Assembly: GCA_030602845.1 (NCBI GenBank)
Contig: JAUVYZ010000141.1
Coordinates: 1-5,936, forward strand
Source of the DNA: Phycisphaerae bacterium
Lineage (GTDB): Bacteria > Planctomycetota > Phycisphaerae > Sedimentisphaerales > Anaerobacaceae
Direction of reading: 5' to 3'
DNA: 5,936 nt
The notes under the pieces are model-generated. The model had not been told where the DNA came from and did no database searches. It was given only the letters and a program-made list of their open reading frames with translations. Positions 1 to 5,180 of the stretch are shown in pieces. A program made the position numbers and the translations under genes. Each line of letters starts with the position of its first letter. The stretch's first letter is position 1.

Positions 1-52
1 CCATTATGAATTTTACTCTTTGCTCCATAACACAGGTCTCTTTCCAGGGCAT
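1..52 (-). CDS. IS481-family-like transposase, N-terminal fragment
   Basis: The minus strand from position 52 encodes MPWKETCVMEQRVKFIM before running off the window edge. An MPWKE...M(D/E)QR(L/V)(K/R)FI opening is what I know from IS481-group DDE transposases, where it precedes a helix-turn-helix and an rve-type integrase core; none of that later part is visible here. The start is well set: ATG at 52-50 follows an AAAGGAGG ribosome binding site with a 6-base gap. The gene would mediate movement of the element flanking the serA upstream region. Identification rests on 17 residues plus the terminal-repeat-like DNA next to it. Whether the gene is intact cannot be seen. Confidence 0.7.
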   Translation of the reverse strand, partial: MPWKETCVMEQRVKFIM

Positions 53-58
53 AATTAG

Positions 59-66
59 CCTCCTTT
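59..66 (-). promoter_or_regulatory. Ribosome binding site of the transposase
   Basis: The minus strand reads AAAGGAGG, a near-perfect anti-16S match, 6 bases before the ATG at 52-50. It fixes the start of the leftward transposase gene. Confidence 0.75.
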
Positions 67-74
67 CGAAGGCC

Positions 75-80
75 ATTATA
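75..80 (-). promoter_or_regulatory. Probable -10 box of the transposase promoter
   Basis: The minus strand reads TATAAT, an exact -10 hexamer. The expected start point (about position 68) would give a very short leader just ahead of the ribosome binding site. No good -35 lies at the usual distance (the best is an AGAACA-like hexamer around 99-104), so the promoter is probably weak. Confidence 0.4.
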
Positions 81-88
81 ACTGCCTA

Positions 89-128
89 CTGTTACCCATG
101 TTCTTAGCATAATCTGTAACCTATCTTA
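89..128. repeat. Subterminal direct repeats of the insertion sequence
   Basis: CTGTTACCCATGTTC (89-103) and CTGTAACCTATCTTA (114-128) match at 11 of 15 positions, starting 25 bases apart. Repeated TGTNACCYAT blocks near an element end are plausible transposase binding sites. The second copy runs into the presumed terminal sequence. Confidence 0.45.
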
Positions 129-140
129 CCGGTTTGTACC

Positions 141-147
141 GCTAAAC
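141..147 (+). repeat. GCTAAAC remnant of the hairpin family at the IS edge
   Basis: GCTAAAC directly follows the presumed insertion-sequence end. It equals the 3' tail of palindromes 1 and 3, but no C-run/G-run stem precedes it. Either the element inserted into an earlier copy of the palindrome, leaving only its tail, or the match is a chance or target-duplication effect. Confidence 0.35.
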
Positions 148-149
148 GC

Positions 150-176
150 CCCCCAGGGCAGGCCTGGGGGCTAAAC
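150..176 (+). repeat. Palindrome 1: CCCCCAGG / CCTGGGGG with CTAAAC tail
   Basis: A perfect 8-bp stem (150-157 with 163-170) encloses the 5-base loop GCAGG and is followed at once by CTAAAC (171-176). The same plan, 8-bp stem, RCAGG loop and CTAAAC tail, recurs at 330-356 with different stem bases. No T-run follows directly, so it is not itself a standard terminator. It behaves like a REP-type dispersed palindrome or a structured RNA element; function is unknown. Confidence 0.75.
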
Positions 177-184
177 GGTAAGGA

Positions 185-214
185 AAACCTTGGCAAAACC
201 AAGGTTTGTTTTTT
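185..214 (+). terminator. Rho-independent terminator
   Basis: AAACCTTGG (185-193) pairs perfectly with CCAAGGTTT (199-207) around the loop CAAAA, and TTTTTT follows at 209-214. This is a classic intrinsic terminator for rightward transcription. No rightward gene is visible upstream. It may have ended a gene now separated by the insertion sequence, stop read-through from the element, or attenuate a long serA leader. Confidence 0.8.
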
Positions 215-221
215 AATTGAC

Positions 222-246
222 CCCCCAATAAATTAGGGGGCTAAAT
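222..246 (+). repeat. Palindrome 2: CCCCC / GGGGG with CTAAAT tail
   Basis: CCCCC (222-226) faces GGGGG (236-240) around the AT-rich 9-base loop AATAAATTA, followed by CTAAAT. It shares the G-run plus CTAAA tail with palindromes 1 and 3 but lacks the extra three stem pairs and the RCAGG loop. CCCCAA (223-228) could instead pair with TTGGGG (250-255), so two exclusive folds are possible. Confidence 0.6.
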
Positions 247-279
247 ATTTTGGGGTTTGATGCTGTTACTTTTCTGGGC

Positions 280-308
280 TTGCTATTTTTTAAAAGTGTG
301 GCTACAAT
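280..308 (+). promoter_or_regulatory. Probable sigma70-type promoter of serA
   Basis: A -35-like TTGCTA (280-285, 4 of 6 consensus) and a -10 TACAAT (303-308, 5 of 6) are separated by 17 bases. The expected start point is near 315, giving a leader of about 70 bases before serA. That leader would contain palindrome 3 but not the terminator at 185-214. Confidence 0.5.
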
Positions 309-329
309 GTGAATGGGAAAAATAAATAA

Positions 330-356
330 CCCCCACCACAGGGGTGGGGGCTAAAC
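330..356 (+). repeat. Palindrome 3 in the serA leader: CCCCCACC / GGTGGGGG with CTAAAC tail
   Basis: A perfect 8-bp stem (330-337 with 343-350) encloses ACAGG and is followed by CTAAAC (351-356). Compared with palindrome 1, the inner three pairs change from AGG/CCT to ACC/GGT while pairing is kept, which argues that the fold matters. It ends 27 bases before the serA ATG and would sit in the 5' untranslated region if the promoter at 280-308 is real. Confidence 0.75.
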
Positions 357-372
357 ATGATGTAACTTTTTT

Positions 373-376
373 GAGG
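373..376 (+). promoter_or_regulatory. Ribosome binding site of serA
   Basis: GAGG lies 7 bases before ATG 384 but only 4 before the in-frame GTG at 381. The spacing favours the ATG as the start. Confidence 0.55.
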
Positions 377-383
377 TTTTGTG

Positions 384-1973
384 ATGATTAAGGTTCTAAT
401 TACGGACAAACTTGCACAGGAAGGGATTGACCTACTTAATTCGACAGACGGCGTTGAAGCCGTTGTTAAAACCGGTATCGGTGAAGATGAGCTCGCTCAG
501 ATTATCGGCGAATATGATGGCTTAATCGTTCGCAGCGGCACAAAAGTTACGGCCAAAGTCTTAGCCAATCCCGGCAAACTAAAGGGTATTGCGCGGGCCG
601 GGGTCGGCGTAGATAATATCGACATCCCGGAGGCGACCAGAAAAGGAATCTTAGTTATGAATACGCCCGGCGGTAATACGCTCAGTGCCGCCGAACACAC
701 GATGGCTTTAATACTTGCAATGAGCCGAAATGTTGTACCGGCCTGCATCAGCTTAAAAGGCGGTGGCTGGGACAGAAAAAAATATATGGGGAACCAGCTG
801 GACAACAAAGTTCTCGGCGTGATAGGATTAGGCAGAATCGGTATGGCCGTGGCGAAAATGGCAAATGGTTTCAATATGAAAATCTTAGGCTATGACCCGT
901 TTGCCGCACCTACCGATGCAGAAAAACTCGGCATCGAAATAAGTGAGAGCATCGAAAAAATCTTCAAAGAGGCCGATTATATCAGCGTCCATGTGCCGCG
1001 AAATGAACAAACGCTGAATATGATTGACGCCGAACAAATCAAAATGATGAAACCCACCGTTCGATTGGTGAACTGCGCGCGTGGCGGAATTATCAACGAG
1101 GACGCACTCTATAACGCGCTTGCGGATGGCGCAATAGCCGGTGCGGCTCTGGACGTTTACCCTACTGAGCCGCCGGAGAATACGCGGTTCACTGAGTTTG
1201 AAAATTGCCTGGTTACGCCTCATTTAGGCGCCAGCACGAGAGAAGCCCAAATTGACGTTGCGGTCGAAGCTGCTCGAAACCTTGTTGATGCGATTGAGGG
1301 CGGCCCGGTCAGAAACGCTCTTAACGCTCCATCTACGGCTGGAGCGATGCCGCCGATTGTGGGTCAGTATGCTGAACTTGCCCGGCGAATCGGTACACTC
1401 GTCAGCACCATTGCACCAGGGCGTATCAAGGACGTTGATGTCCAGTATCGCGGCTCAATTGCCGAGCTTGCCGTCGAGCCGGTTACCCTTAATTTTGCAA
1501 TCGGCCTGCTGCAGCAGCATTTCGATATGCCCCTGAATATGGTCAATGTCGGGGTGCTTGCGAAAGAACGCGGCATAAGCATCGACGAGACGAAAAACAC
1601 CGAGGCCAAAGACGTCGCTGCAAGTTTCAGCGCCAAAGTCGTTACGGATAAGGTTACCCGCACTGTAACCGGCTCCGTGTTCGGCGGTACTTTGCCGCGT
1701 ATCATCGAAATCGACGGCTTCAATATAGAAATGACGCCGCAGGGTGCGGTCCTGGTCATCTTTAACGACGACAAGCCCGGCGTCATCGGCGTCGTCGGCA
1801 CTGTTTGCGGCAAGCATAATATCAATATCTGCACGATGGGCGTCGGACAAAAGCCGGCGGAGCAAAAGGCAATTCTTGCCGTCAGTCTCGATAAGGAACC
1901 CGGCGCAGAAGTCATTCAAGAGATTAGCAAACTTGATTTCGTAAACGAAATCTATGTCTGCAAATTGGACTAA
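384..1973 (+). CDS. serA: D-3-phosphoglycerate dehydrogenase, long form with ACT domain
   Basis: The enzyme oxidises 3-phosphoglycerate to 3-phosphohydroxypyruvate with NAD+, the first committed step of serine synthesis in the cytoplasm. From ATG 384 it is 529 residues, the usual length of the long form. Visible parts are: an N-terminal substrate-binding half (1-100, RAGVGVDNID near 71-80); a Rossmann domain with VIGLGRIG (146-153) and the NAD-ribose Asp in GYDPF (D171); catalytic Arg in NCARGG (R233), Glu in DVYPTEPP (E262) and His in TPHLGAST (H280); an intervening regulatory domain (about 315-450); and a C-terminal ACT domain (about 455-529, NDDKPGVIG). The extra domains suggest serine feedback control, as is known in the family. 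An in-frame GTG at 381 is an alternative start. It is the first of three same-strand genes. Confidence 0.97.
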   Translation: MIKVLITDKLAQEGIDLLNSTDGVEAVVKTGIGEDELAQIIGEYDGLIVRSGTKVTAKVLANPGKLKGIARAGVGVDNIDIPEATRKGILVMNTPGGNTLSAAEHTMALILAMSRNVVPACISLKGGGWDRKKYMGNQLDNKVLGVIGLGRIGMAVAKMANGFNMKILGYDPFAAPTDAEKLGIEISESIEKIFKEADYISVHVPRNEQTLNMIDAEQIKMMKPTVRLVNCARGGIINEDALYNALADGAIAGAALDVYPTEPPENTRFTEFENCLVTPHLGASTREAQIDVAVEAARNLVDAIEGGPVRNALNAPSTAGAMPPIVGQYAELARRIGTLVSTIAPGRIKDVDVQYRGSIAELAVEPVTLNFAIGLLQQHFDMPLNMVNVGVLAKERGISIDETKNTEAKDVAASFSAKVVTDKVTRTVTGSVFGGTLPRIIEIDGFNIEMTPQGAVLVIFNDDKPGVIGVVGTVCGKHNINICTMGVGQKPAEQKAILAVSLDKEPGAEVIQEISKLDFVNEIYVCKLD

Positions 1974-1977
1974 TTCT

Positions 1978-2019
1978 CGTATTGCGTGTTGCGTATATCG
2001 TATTGCGTAAGACGATACT
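1978..2019 (+). repeat. Degenerate heptad tandem repeat, consensus CGTATTG
   Basis: Between serA and the next gene the sequence falls into 7-base units starting at 1978: CGTATTG, CGTGTTG, CGTATAT, CGTATTG, CGTAAGA, CGATACT. The 11-mer TCGTATTGCGT occurs exactly twice (1977-1987, 1998-2008), 21 bases apart, which is three units. TATCGT (1996-2001) can also pair with ACGATA (2012-2017), and CACGC/GCGTG (2023-2035) makes a second tiny hairpin before the next ribosome binding site. Confidence 0.65.
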
Positions 2020-2043
2020 CATCACGCGCGGCGTGCAACGAAC

Positions 2044-2047
2044 GGAG
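2044..2047 (+). promoter_or_regulatory. Ribosome binding site supporting the GTG start of the phosphohexomutase
   Basis: GGAG lies 8 bases before GTG 2056. The protein then opens AEQLIISISGMRGIVG, the expected family N-terminus, and no ATG is available at the right place, so GTG is the start. Confidence 0.65.
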
Positions 2048-2055
2048 TCTTTGGC

Positions 2056-3432
2056 GTGGCTGAACAATTGATAATAAGTATCAGCGGAATGAGAGGCATC
2101 GTCGGTGAAAATCTCACTGCTTCTGTTGCCGCCGAGTACGGCTGTGCCTTCGGGACATTTCTAAAAGAAACTTCCGCCGGCGAAAACAAAAAACTGTCGG
2201 TGTGTATCGGCCGGGATTCTCGACCCAGCGGCGAAATGCTGAAATCAGCCGTTACAGAAGGATTGTGTAAAGTGGGGGTTGACGTGGTTGATTCAGGGCT
2301 TGTAACCACGCCCGGCGTGGGTATTATGGTAAGAGAACTTGGGTGCAGCGGTGGGGTAGTCGTTACCGCTTCGCACAATCCGGCCCAATACAATGGTATA
2401 AAATTGTTGCTTGGCAACGGCGTTGCTCCGCCGGGCGACGCAACGGAGCAAATCAAGCAATACTTTCTCGATAAGCGTTTTGCCCTCGTGGATTCGGCCA
2501 ATTGCGGCCAGGTAACTTCCAATGACCAAACTGATACCACTCACATTGCCAGGGTTCTGGCGATAGTTGACAAAGAGGTAATCAGCGCGAGGAAATTCAC
2601 GGTTGTTCTGGACAGTGTCAACGGAGCAGGGGGGCGGGTTACGAAAAAACTGCTCGCTGAACTTGGCTGCGTAGTTTCTGCGGTAAACGATGAGCCGACC
2701 GGCTTGTTCGCTCACGCCCCCGAACCAAGGGCCGAAAATCTAATCGGCCTTTGTGAGATAGTAAAAAACAAAGGGGCCGAAATCGGCTTTGCCCAGGACC
2801 CCGACGCCGACAGGTTGGCAATTGTTGACGAAGCCGGAACATATATCGGCGAAGAATATACCCTTGCTCTGGCAGCGAAGTATATTTTCAGCAAAAAGAC
2901 GGGCAAAGCGGCAACAAATCTTTCGACGTCGAGGATGCTCGATGATGTCGCGGCAAAGGCGGGCGGCCGGGTCATCCGTACCGCTGTTGGCGAGGCCAAT
3001 GTCGCCGCGGCAATGCTCGAACACAATTGCATCATCGGCGGAGAAGGCAACGGCGGTGTGATTGATTTGCGAGTGAGTCCAATCCGTGACAGTCTCGTCG
3101 GTATCGCTCTTGTCCTGCAGTTAATGGCCGAGACGGGAAAAACGATAAGCCGGTTGGTTGGTGAAATCGGCGGCTATTATATGAGCAAAGATAAATTCGC
3201 CGCAGGTAAATCGCAAGCCGAACAAATTTTGAAGTCGGCAACAAAGGCCTTCACCAATGCGAAGCTCGACACCACCGACGGCTGCCGATTCGATTTTGAC
3301 GATGGCTGGCTGCACCTGCGAGTTAGTAATACTGAGCCGGTTATGAGGATTATAGTCGAAGCAAAGGACCGAGGTACCGCACAAAAATATATCGATGCAG
3401 TTTTGAATATCCGCAAAGAAATATCGGGCTAA
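2056..3432 (+). CDS. glmM: Phosphoglucosamine mutase / phosphohexomutase, archaeal-type motifs
   Basis: A 458-residue alpha-D-phosphohexomutase. The four family signatures are present in order: the phosphoserine loop TASHNP (S106); the metal-binding DPDADR (D248, D250, D252); the sugar-binding loop GGEGNGG (328-334); and the phosphate-binding RVSNTEP (422-428). GEGNGG and SNTEP are the forms I associate with archaeal-type GlmM/phosphomannomutase, whereas typical bacterial GlmM has GEQSGH and SGTEP. The likely reaction is glucosamine-6-phosphate to glucosamine-1-phosphate for UDP-GlcNAc synthesis; phosphomannomutase or phosphoglucomutase activity remains possible because substrate choice is hard to read from sequence. 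It starts with GTG, 82 bases after serA, and ends 7 bases before the metal exporter, so co-transcription is likely. Confidence 0.88.
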   Translation: MAEQLIISISGMRGIVGENLTASVAAEYGCAFGTFLKETSAGENKKLSVCIGRDSRPSGEMLKSAVTEGLCKVGVDVVDSGLVTTPGVGIMVRELGCSGGVVVTASHNPAQYNGIKLLLGNGVAPPGDATEQIKQYFLDKRFALVDSANCGQVTSNDQTDTTHIARVLAIVDKEVISARKFTVVLDSVNGAGGRVTKKLLAELGCVVSAVNDEPTGLFAHAPEPRAENLIGLCEIVKNKGAEIGFAQDPDADRLAIVDEAGTYIGEEYTLALAAKYIFSKKTGKAATNLSTSRMLDDVAAKAGGRVIRTAVGEANVAAAMLEHNCIIGGEGNGGVIDLRVSPIRDSLVGIALVLQLMAETGKTISRLVGEIGGYYMSKDKFAAGKSQAEQILKSATKAFTNAKLDTTDGCRFDFDDGWLHLRVSNTEPVMRIIVEAKDRGTAQKYIDAVLNIRKEISG

Positions 3433-3439
3433 ACTCAAG

Positions 3440-4351
3440 ATGGACAACGCCAAACAAAAGATCGCCGGCAGGCAGATAAAATCTGTAACAAATCTTGCGA
3501 TTGCTGCAAATCTTGCCCTTTTTGTTATCAAGGTGCTGGTCGGTTTGTTGAGCGGTTCGATTGCCCTGATTGCCGATGGGATTCACTCGCTTTCCGATAT
3601 GGCCACTGACTTTGCCGTTCTTTTAGGTTATTACTTTGGCTCGAAAGAGCCCGACCAGGAGCATCCTTACGGCCACGGTCGAGCTGAAACATTTTCCACA
3701 ATGTTTATAGCTGTGGTTTTGGTTGTTGTCGGGGGATTCATAATTTGGAAGGCGAGTATGGCAATCGCGAAAGTGCATTCGGCCCAGGAGCATGCACGCC
3801 GGATGTGGGGGGCTGTATTTTGGGTGGCGTTGCTGTCGGTCGTGGTGAAAGAGGCGCTTTACAAGGTAAGCAAGAAGGTAGCGGTGAAAACTAACAGCTC
3901 TGCACTCTACGCCAATGCGTGGCACCACCGCACCGATGCGTTGAGCTCGATTGCAGTTGTGATTGGCTTTGCGGCGATGCGGTGGGGTTATATGCACGGT
4001 GACCACGTCGCCGCGATTGTGGTCGGGCTGTTGATAATTCTGGTGGGTGTGAAGATAATAGGCGATTGCCTGCGCGAACTGACAGAAGGTGCCGTCGATG
4101 AGGGCACAATCAAACACATAAAAAGTATAATCAACTCAAACTCTTCAATACGGCAGTGGCACAAGCTCAGGAGCCGGACGGTCGGCAGAGAAGTTTTTCT
4201 CGACCTTCACATCCTTGTTGACCCGGATTTGAGCATAGCCGGCGCCCACGAAATAGCCGAGAGTCTGGAAAGAGCTTTGCACGAGCAGATAACCCGCCCG
4301 GTCAACGTTACCGTTCACATCGAGCCGGACGTACCGGCGCTGAGAAAATAA
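3440..4351 (+). CDS. Cation diffusion facilitator (CDF) family metal exporter
   Basis: A 303-residue inner-membrane cation/H+ antiporter of the CDF family, which exports divalent metals such as Zn2+ from the cytoplasm. Six membrane segments fit at about 18-38, 40-65, 84-104, 123-140, 160-182 and 188-208, followed by a cytosolic metal-sensing domain (about 215-300, VFLDLHILVDPDLS). The transport site reads HSLSD in segment 2 (H49, D53) and HRTD in segment 5 (H162, D166), a His-Asp/His-Asp set most often linked to Zn. The family motif HPYGHGRAE lies at 75-83. It starts 7 bases after the phosphohexomutase stop with no clear Shine-Dalgarno, so its translation is probably coupled. The transported metal is inferred, not shown. 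Iron, cobalt or manganese are alternatives. Confidence 0.92.
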   Translation: MDNAKQKIAGRQIKSVTNLAIAANLALFVIKVLVGLLSGSIALIADGIHSLSDMATDFAVLLGYYFGSKEPDQEHPYGHGRAETFSTMFIAVVLVVVGGFIIWKASMAIAKVHSAQEHARRMWGAVFWVALLSVVVKEALYKVSKKVAVKTNSSALYANAWHHRTDALSSIAVVIGFAAMRWGYMHGDHVAAIVVGLLIILVGVKIIGDCLRELTEGAVDEGTIKHIKSIINSNSSIRQWHKLRSRTVGREVFLDLHILVDPDLSIAGAHEIAESLERALHEQITRPVNVTVHIEPDVPALRK

Positions 4352-4366
4352 GAAAATAATTTAGCC

Positions 4367-4445
4367 ACAGGGAAATTCAAATATCAAAATGTAAAATTTT
4401 GCCCTGTTCTTTTTGAATTTTTATTTGTCATTTTGCTTTTTGATT
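4367..4445 (+). terminator. AT-rich inverted repeats after the exporter gene, probable terminator region
   Basis: AAATTCAAA (4373-4381) pairs perfectly with TTTGAATTT (4412-4420). Inside, CAAAAT (4385-4390) pairs with ATTTTG (4396-4401). A competing pair is ACAGGG (4367-4372) with CCCTGT (4402-4407). Further inverted copies follow: CATTTTG (4429-4435) against CAAAATG (4385-4391), and TTTTGAT (4438-4444) against ATCAAAA (4383-4389). T-rich DNA follows throughout. The stems are AT-rich, so termination is plausible but not textbook. Confidence 0.45.
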
Positions 4446-4717
4446 TTTGTTTTTTTCTCTGTGCACTTCCTGGGCCTTCGTATATTACTGTATAGCAAAC
4501 GCTCAGCCCATTTCATGTTCAAAAGAGGCATTATGGTTATTCGTAGACTTTCTTGGGCGGAAGGCAGGAACAGACAGTTAGTTTTTGGGAAGGAGATGGA
4601 TTTTTGTAACTTCTTATTTGAAAGGTGGTTAGAGTAATTTCTGGTCGTTGGGTAAGAAGCTCAAGAAATGAGCTTTCACAGGTATAGGTAAAGACGGAAA
4701 AAAATTTGAAATTTATC
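4446..4717. other. Gene-free spacer before the Rrf2 regulator
   Basis: No reading frame here is convincing. A 74-codon frame on the plus strand (4413-4637) has a TTG start inside a T-rich tract, no ribosome binding site and a composition set by low complexity. A leftward 73-codon frame also lacks support. Apart from the hairpin at 4656-4676 I see nothing recognisable. The stretch could contain decayed genes or the 5' end of an untranslated RNA. Confidence 0.5.
4656..4676. repeat. Small hairpin AAGCTCA / TGAGCTT
   Basis: AAGCTCA (4657-4663) pairs perfectly with TGAGCTT (4669-4675) around AGAAA, and a G-T pair (4656/4676) extends it. No T-run follows. It lies about 40 bases upstream of the Rrf2 promoter, so it could be an operator or a remnant terminator. 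Confidence 0.4.
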
Positions 4718-4746
4718 TTGACAAAGGTAAGAGTCTTATATATAAT
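4718..4746 (+). promoter_or_regulatory. Consensus sigma70-type promoter of the Rrf2 gene
   Basis: TTGACA (4718-4723) and TATAAT (4741-4746) are exact consensus hexamers with the ideal 17-base spacer. The expected start point is near 4753, giving a leader of about 26 bases. Such a strong promoter usually needs repression, which fits the palindrome next to it. Confidence 0.85.
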
Positions 4747-4757
4747 GTCTATAGACA
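4746..4757. promoter_or_regulatory. Candidate operator: palindrome TGTCTATAGACA
   Basis: A perfect 12-bp palindrome overlaps the last base of the -10 box and the expected transcription start. A repressor bound here would block initiation. Rrf2 proteins are dimers that commonly autoregulate, so the product of the gene just downstream is the natural candidate. Binding is inferred only from position and symmetry. Confidence 0.5.
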
Positions 4758-4766
4758 AGATGGAAA

Positions 4767-4773
4767 AGGAAGA
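4767..4773 (+). promoter_or_regulatory. Ribosome binding site of the Rrf2 gene
   Basis: AGGAAGA, with its GGA core 8 bases before ATG 4779, supports that start, which also gives the family-typical MKLT N-terminus. Confidence 0.65.
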
Positions 4774-4778
4774 TTATA

Positions 4779-5180
4779 ATGAAGCTAACTACAAAAAGTG
4801 AATATTCATTGCTGGCACTAATCTACATTGCCCGCAACGAGAACAAAGGTTTTATAAAGATAGAAGAGATTTGCTCAAAGTGTGACGTTCCCAGGAAATA
4901 TATGGAGCTTTTGCTGACAATCCTAAGGCAAAGCCGCTACATAAAGACTCGAAGAGGCACCAGTGGCGGCTACAAATTAGCAAAGCCAGCATCCAAAATA
5001 AGCGTTGCAGAAATAATCAGGGTAATGGATGGCGCTTTAGCTCCGACGGAGTCTGTAAGCAAGTACTTTTTCTCCCCGACTCCTTTGTCCCGGGAGAAAA
5101 AACTCATAAAGATGATGAAGGAGATACGAGACTATGTTGCCGACAGACTCGAAGCCTTGAAACTCTCTGATCTGGTTTAG
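4779..5180 (+). CDS. Rrf2-family winged-helix transcriptional regulator
   Basis: A 133-residue DNA-binding regulator with the Rrf2 layout: an opening MKLTTKSEYSLLALIYIAR (1-19), helix-turn-helix about 26-50, wing RRGTSGGYKLAKP (58-70), the SVAEIIRVMDG linker (75-85) and a long C-terminal dimerisation helix (about 104-128). Fe-S members such as IscR and NsrR carry three cysteines around residues 90-105; this protein has none there (APTESVSKYFFSPTP). Its only cysteines are C32 and C35 in the DNA-binding domain (ICSKCDVP). It may therefore act like the cluster-free CymR type, or sense through those thiols; both are inferences. It has its own consensus promoter with a palindrome at the start site, suggesting autorepression. 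Targets could include downstream folD. Confidence 0.9.
   Translation: MKLTTKSEYSLLALIYIARNENKGFIKIEEICSKCDVPRKYMELLLTILRQSRYIKTRRGTSGGYKLAKPASKISVAEIIRVMDGALAPTESVSKYFFSPTPLSREKKLIKMMKEIRDYVADRLEALKLSDLV

Larger units (their letters stand above)
1..140 (-). mobile_element. Edge of an IS481-like insertion sequence (partial)
   Basis: The left end of the window reads, on the minus strand, as the start of an insertion sequence: a terminal region (about 140 to 89), a -10 box, a strong ribosome binding site and the first codons of a transposase. The outer boundary is not certain. I place it near 136-140 because the sequence up to there (TAACCTATCTTACCGGTTTG and a few bases more) resembles terminal sequences I associate with IS481-type elements, while GCTAAAC at 141-147 belongs to the host repeat family. 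The other end, the second inverted repeat and any target duplication lie outside the window, so completeness cannot be judged. Confidence 0.6.

Noticed and set aside
236..350. G-quadruplex from the G-runs upstream of serA
   Set aside because: The G-runs are far apart and each is better explained as one arm of a palindrome.
141..356. CRISPR array
   Set aside because: The repeated units are short palindromes with uneven spacing and differing stems, not identical repeats with uniform spacers, and no cas gene is present.
141..383. T-box or other known amino-acid riboswitch before serA
   Set aside because: No T-box sequence of the AGGGTGGNACCGCG type and no other riboswitch core I know is visible.
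3426..3434. GGGCTAAAC at the end of the phosphohexomutase gene, matching the palindrome tail
   Set aside because: It is made of the last Gly codon and the TAA stop, with no C-run to form a stem, so chance is the better explanation.
4413..4637. 74-codon plus-strand frame, hydrophobic start
   Set aside because: TTG start within a T-rich repeat tract, no ribosome binding site, and the hydrophobic residues come from the poly-T composition.
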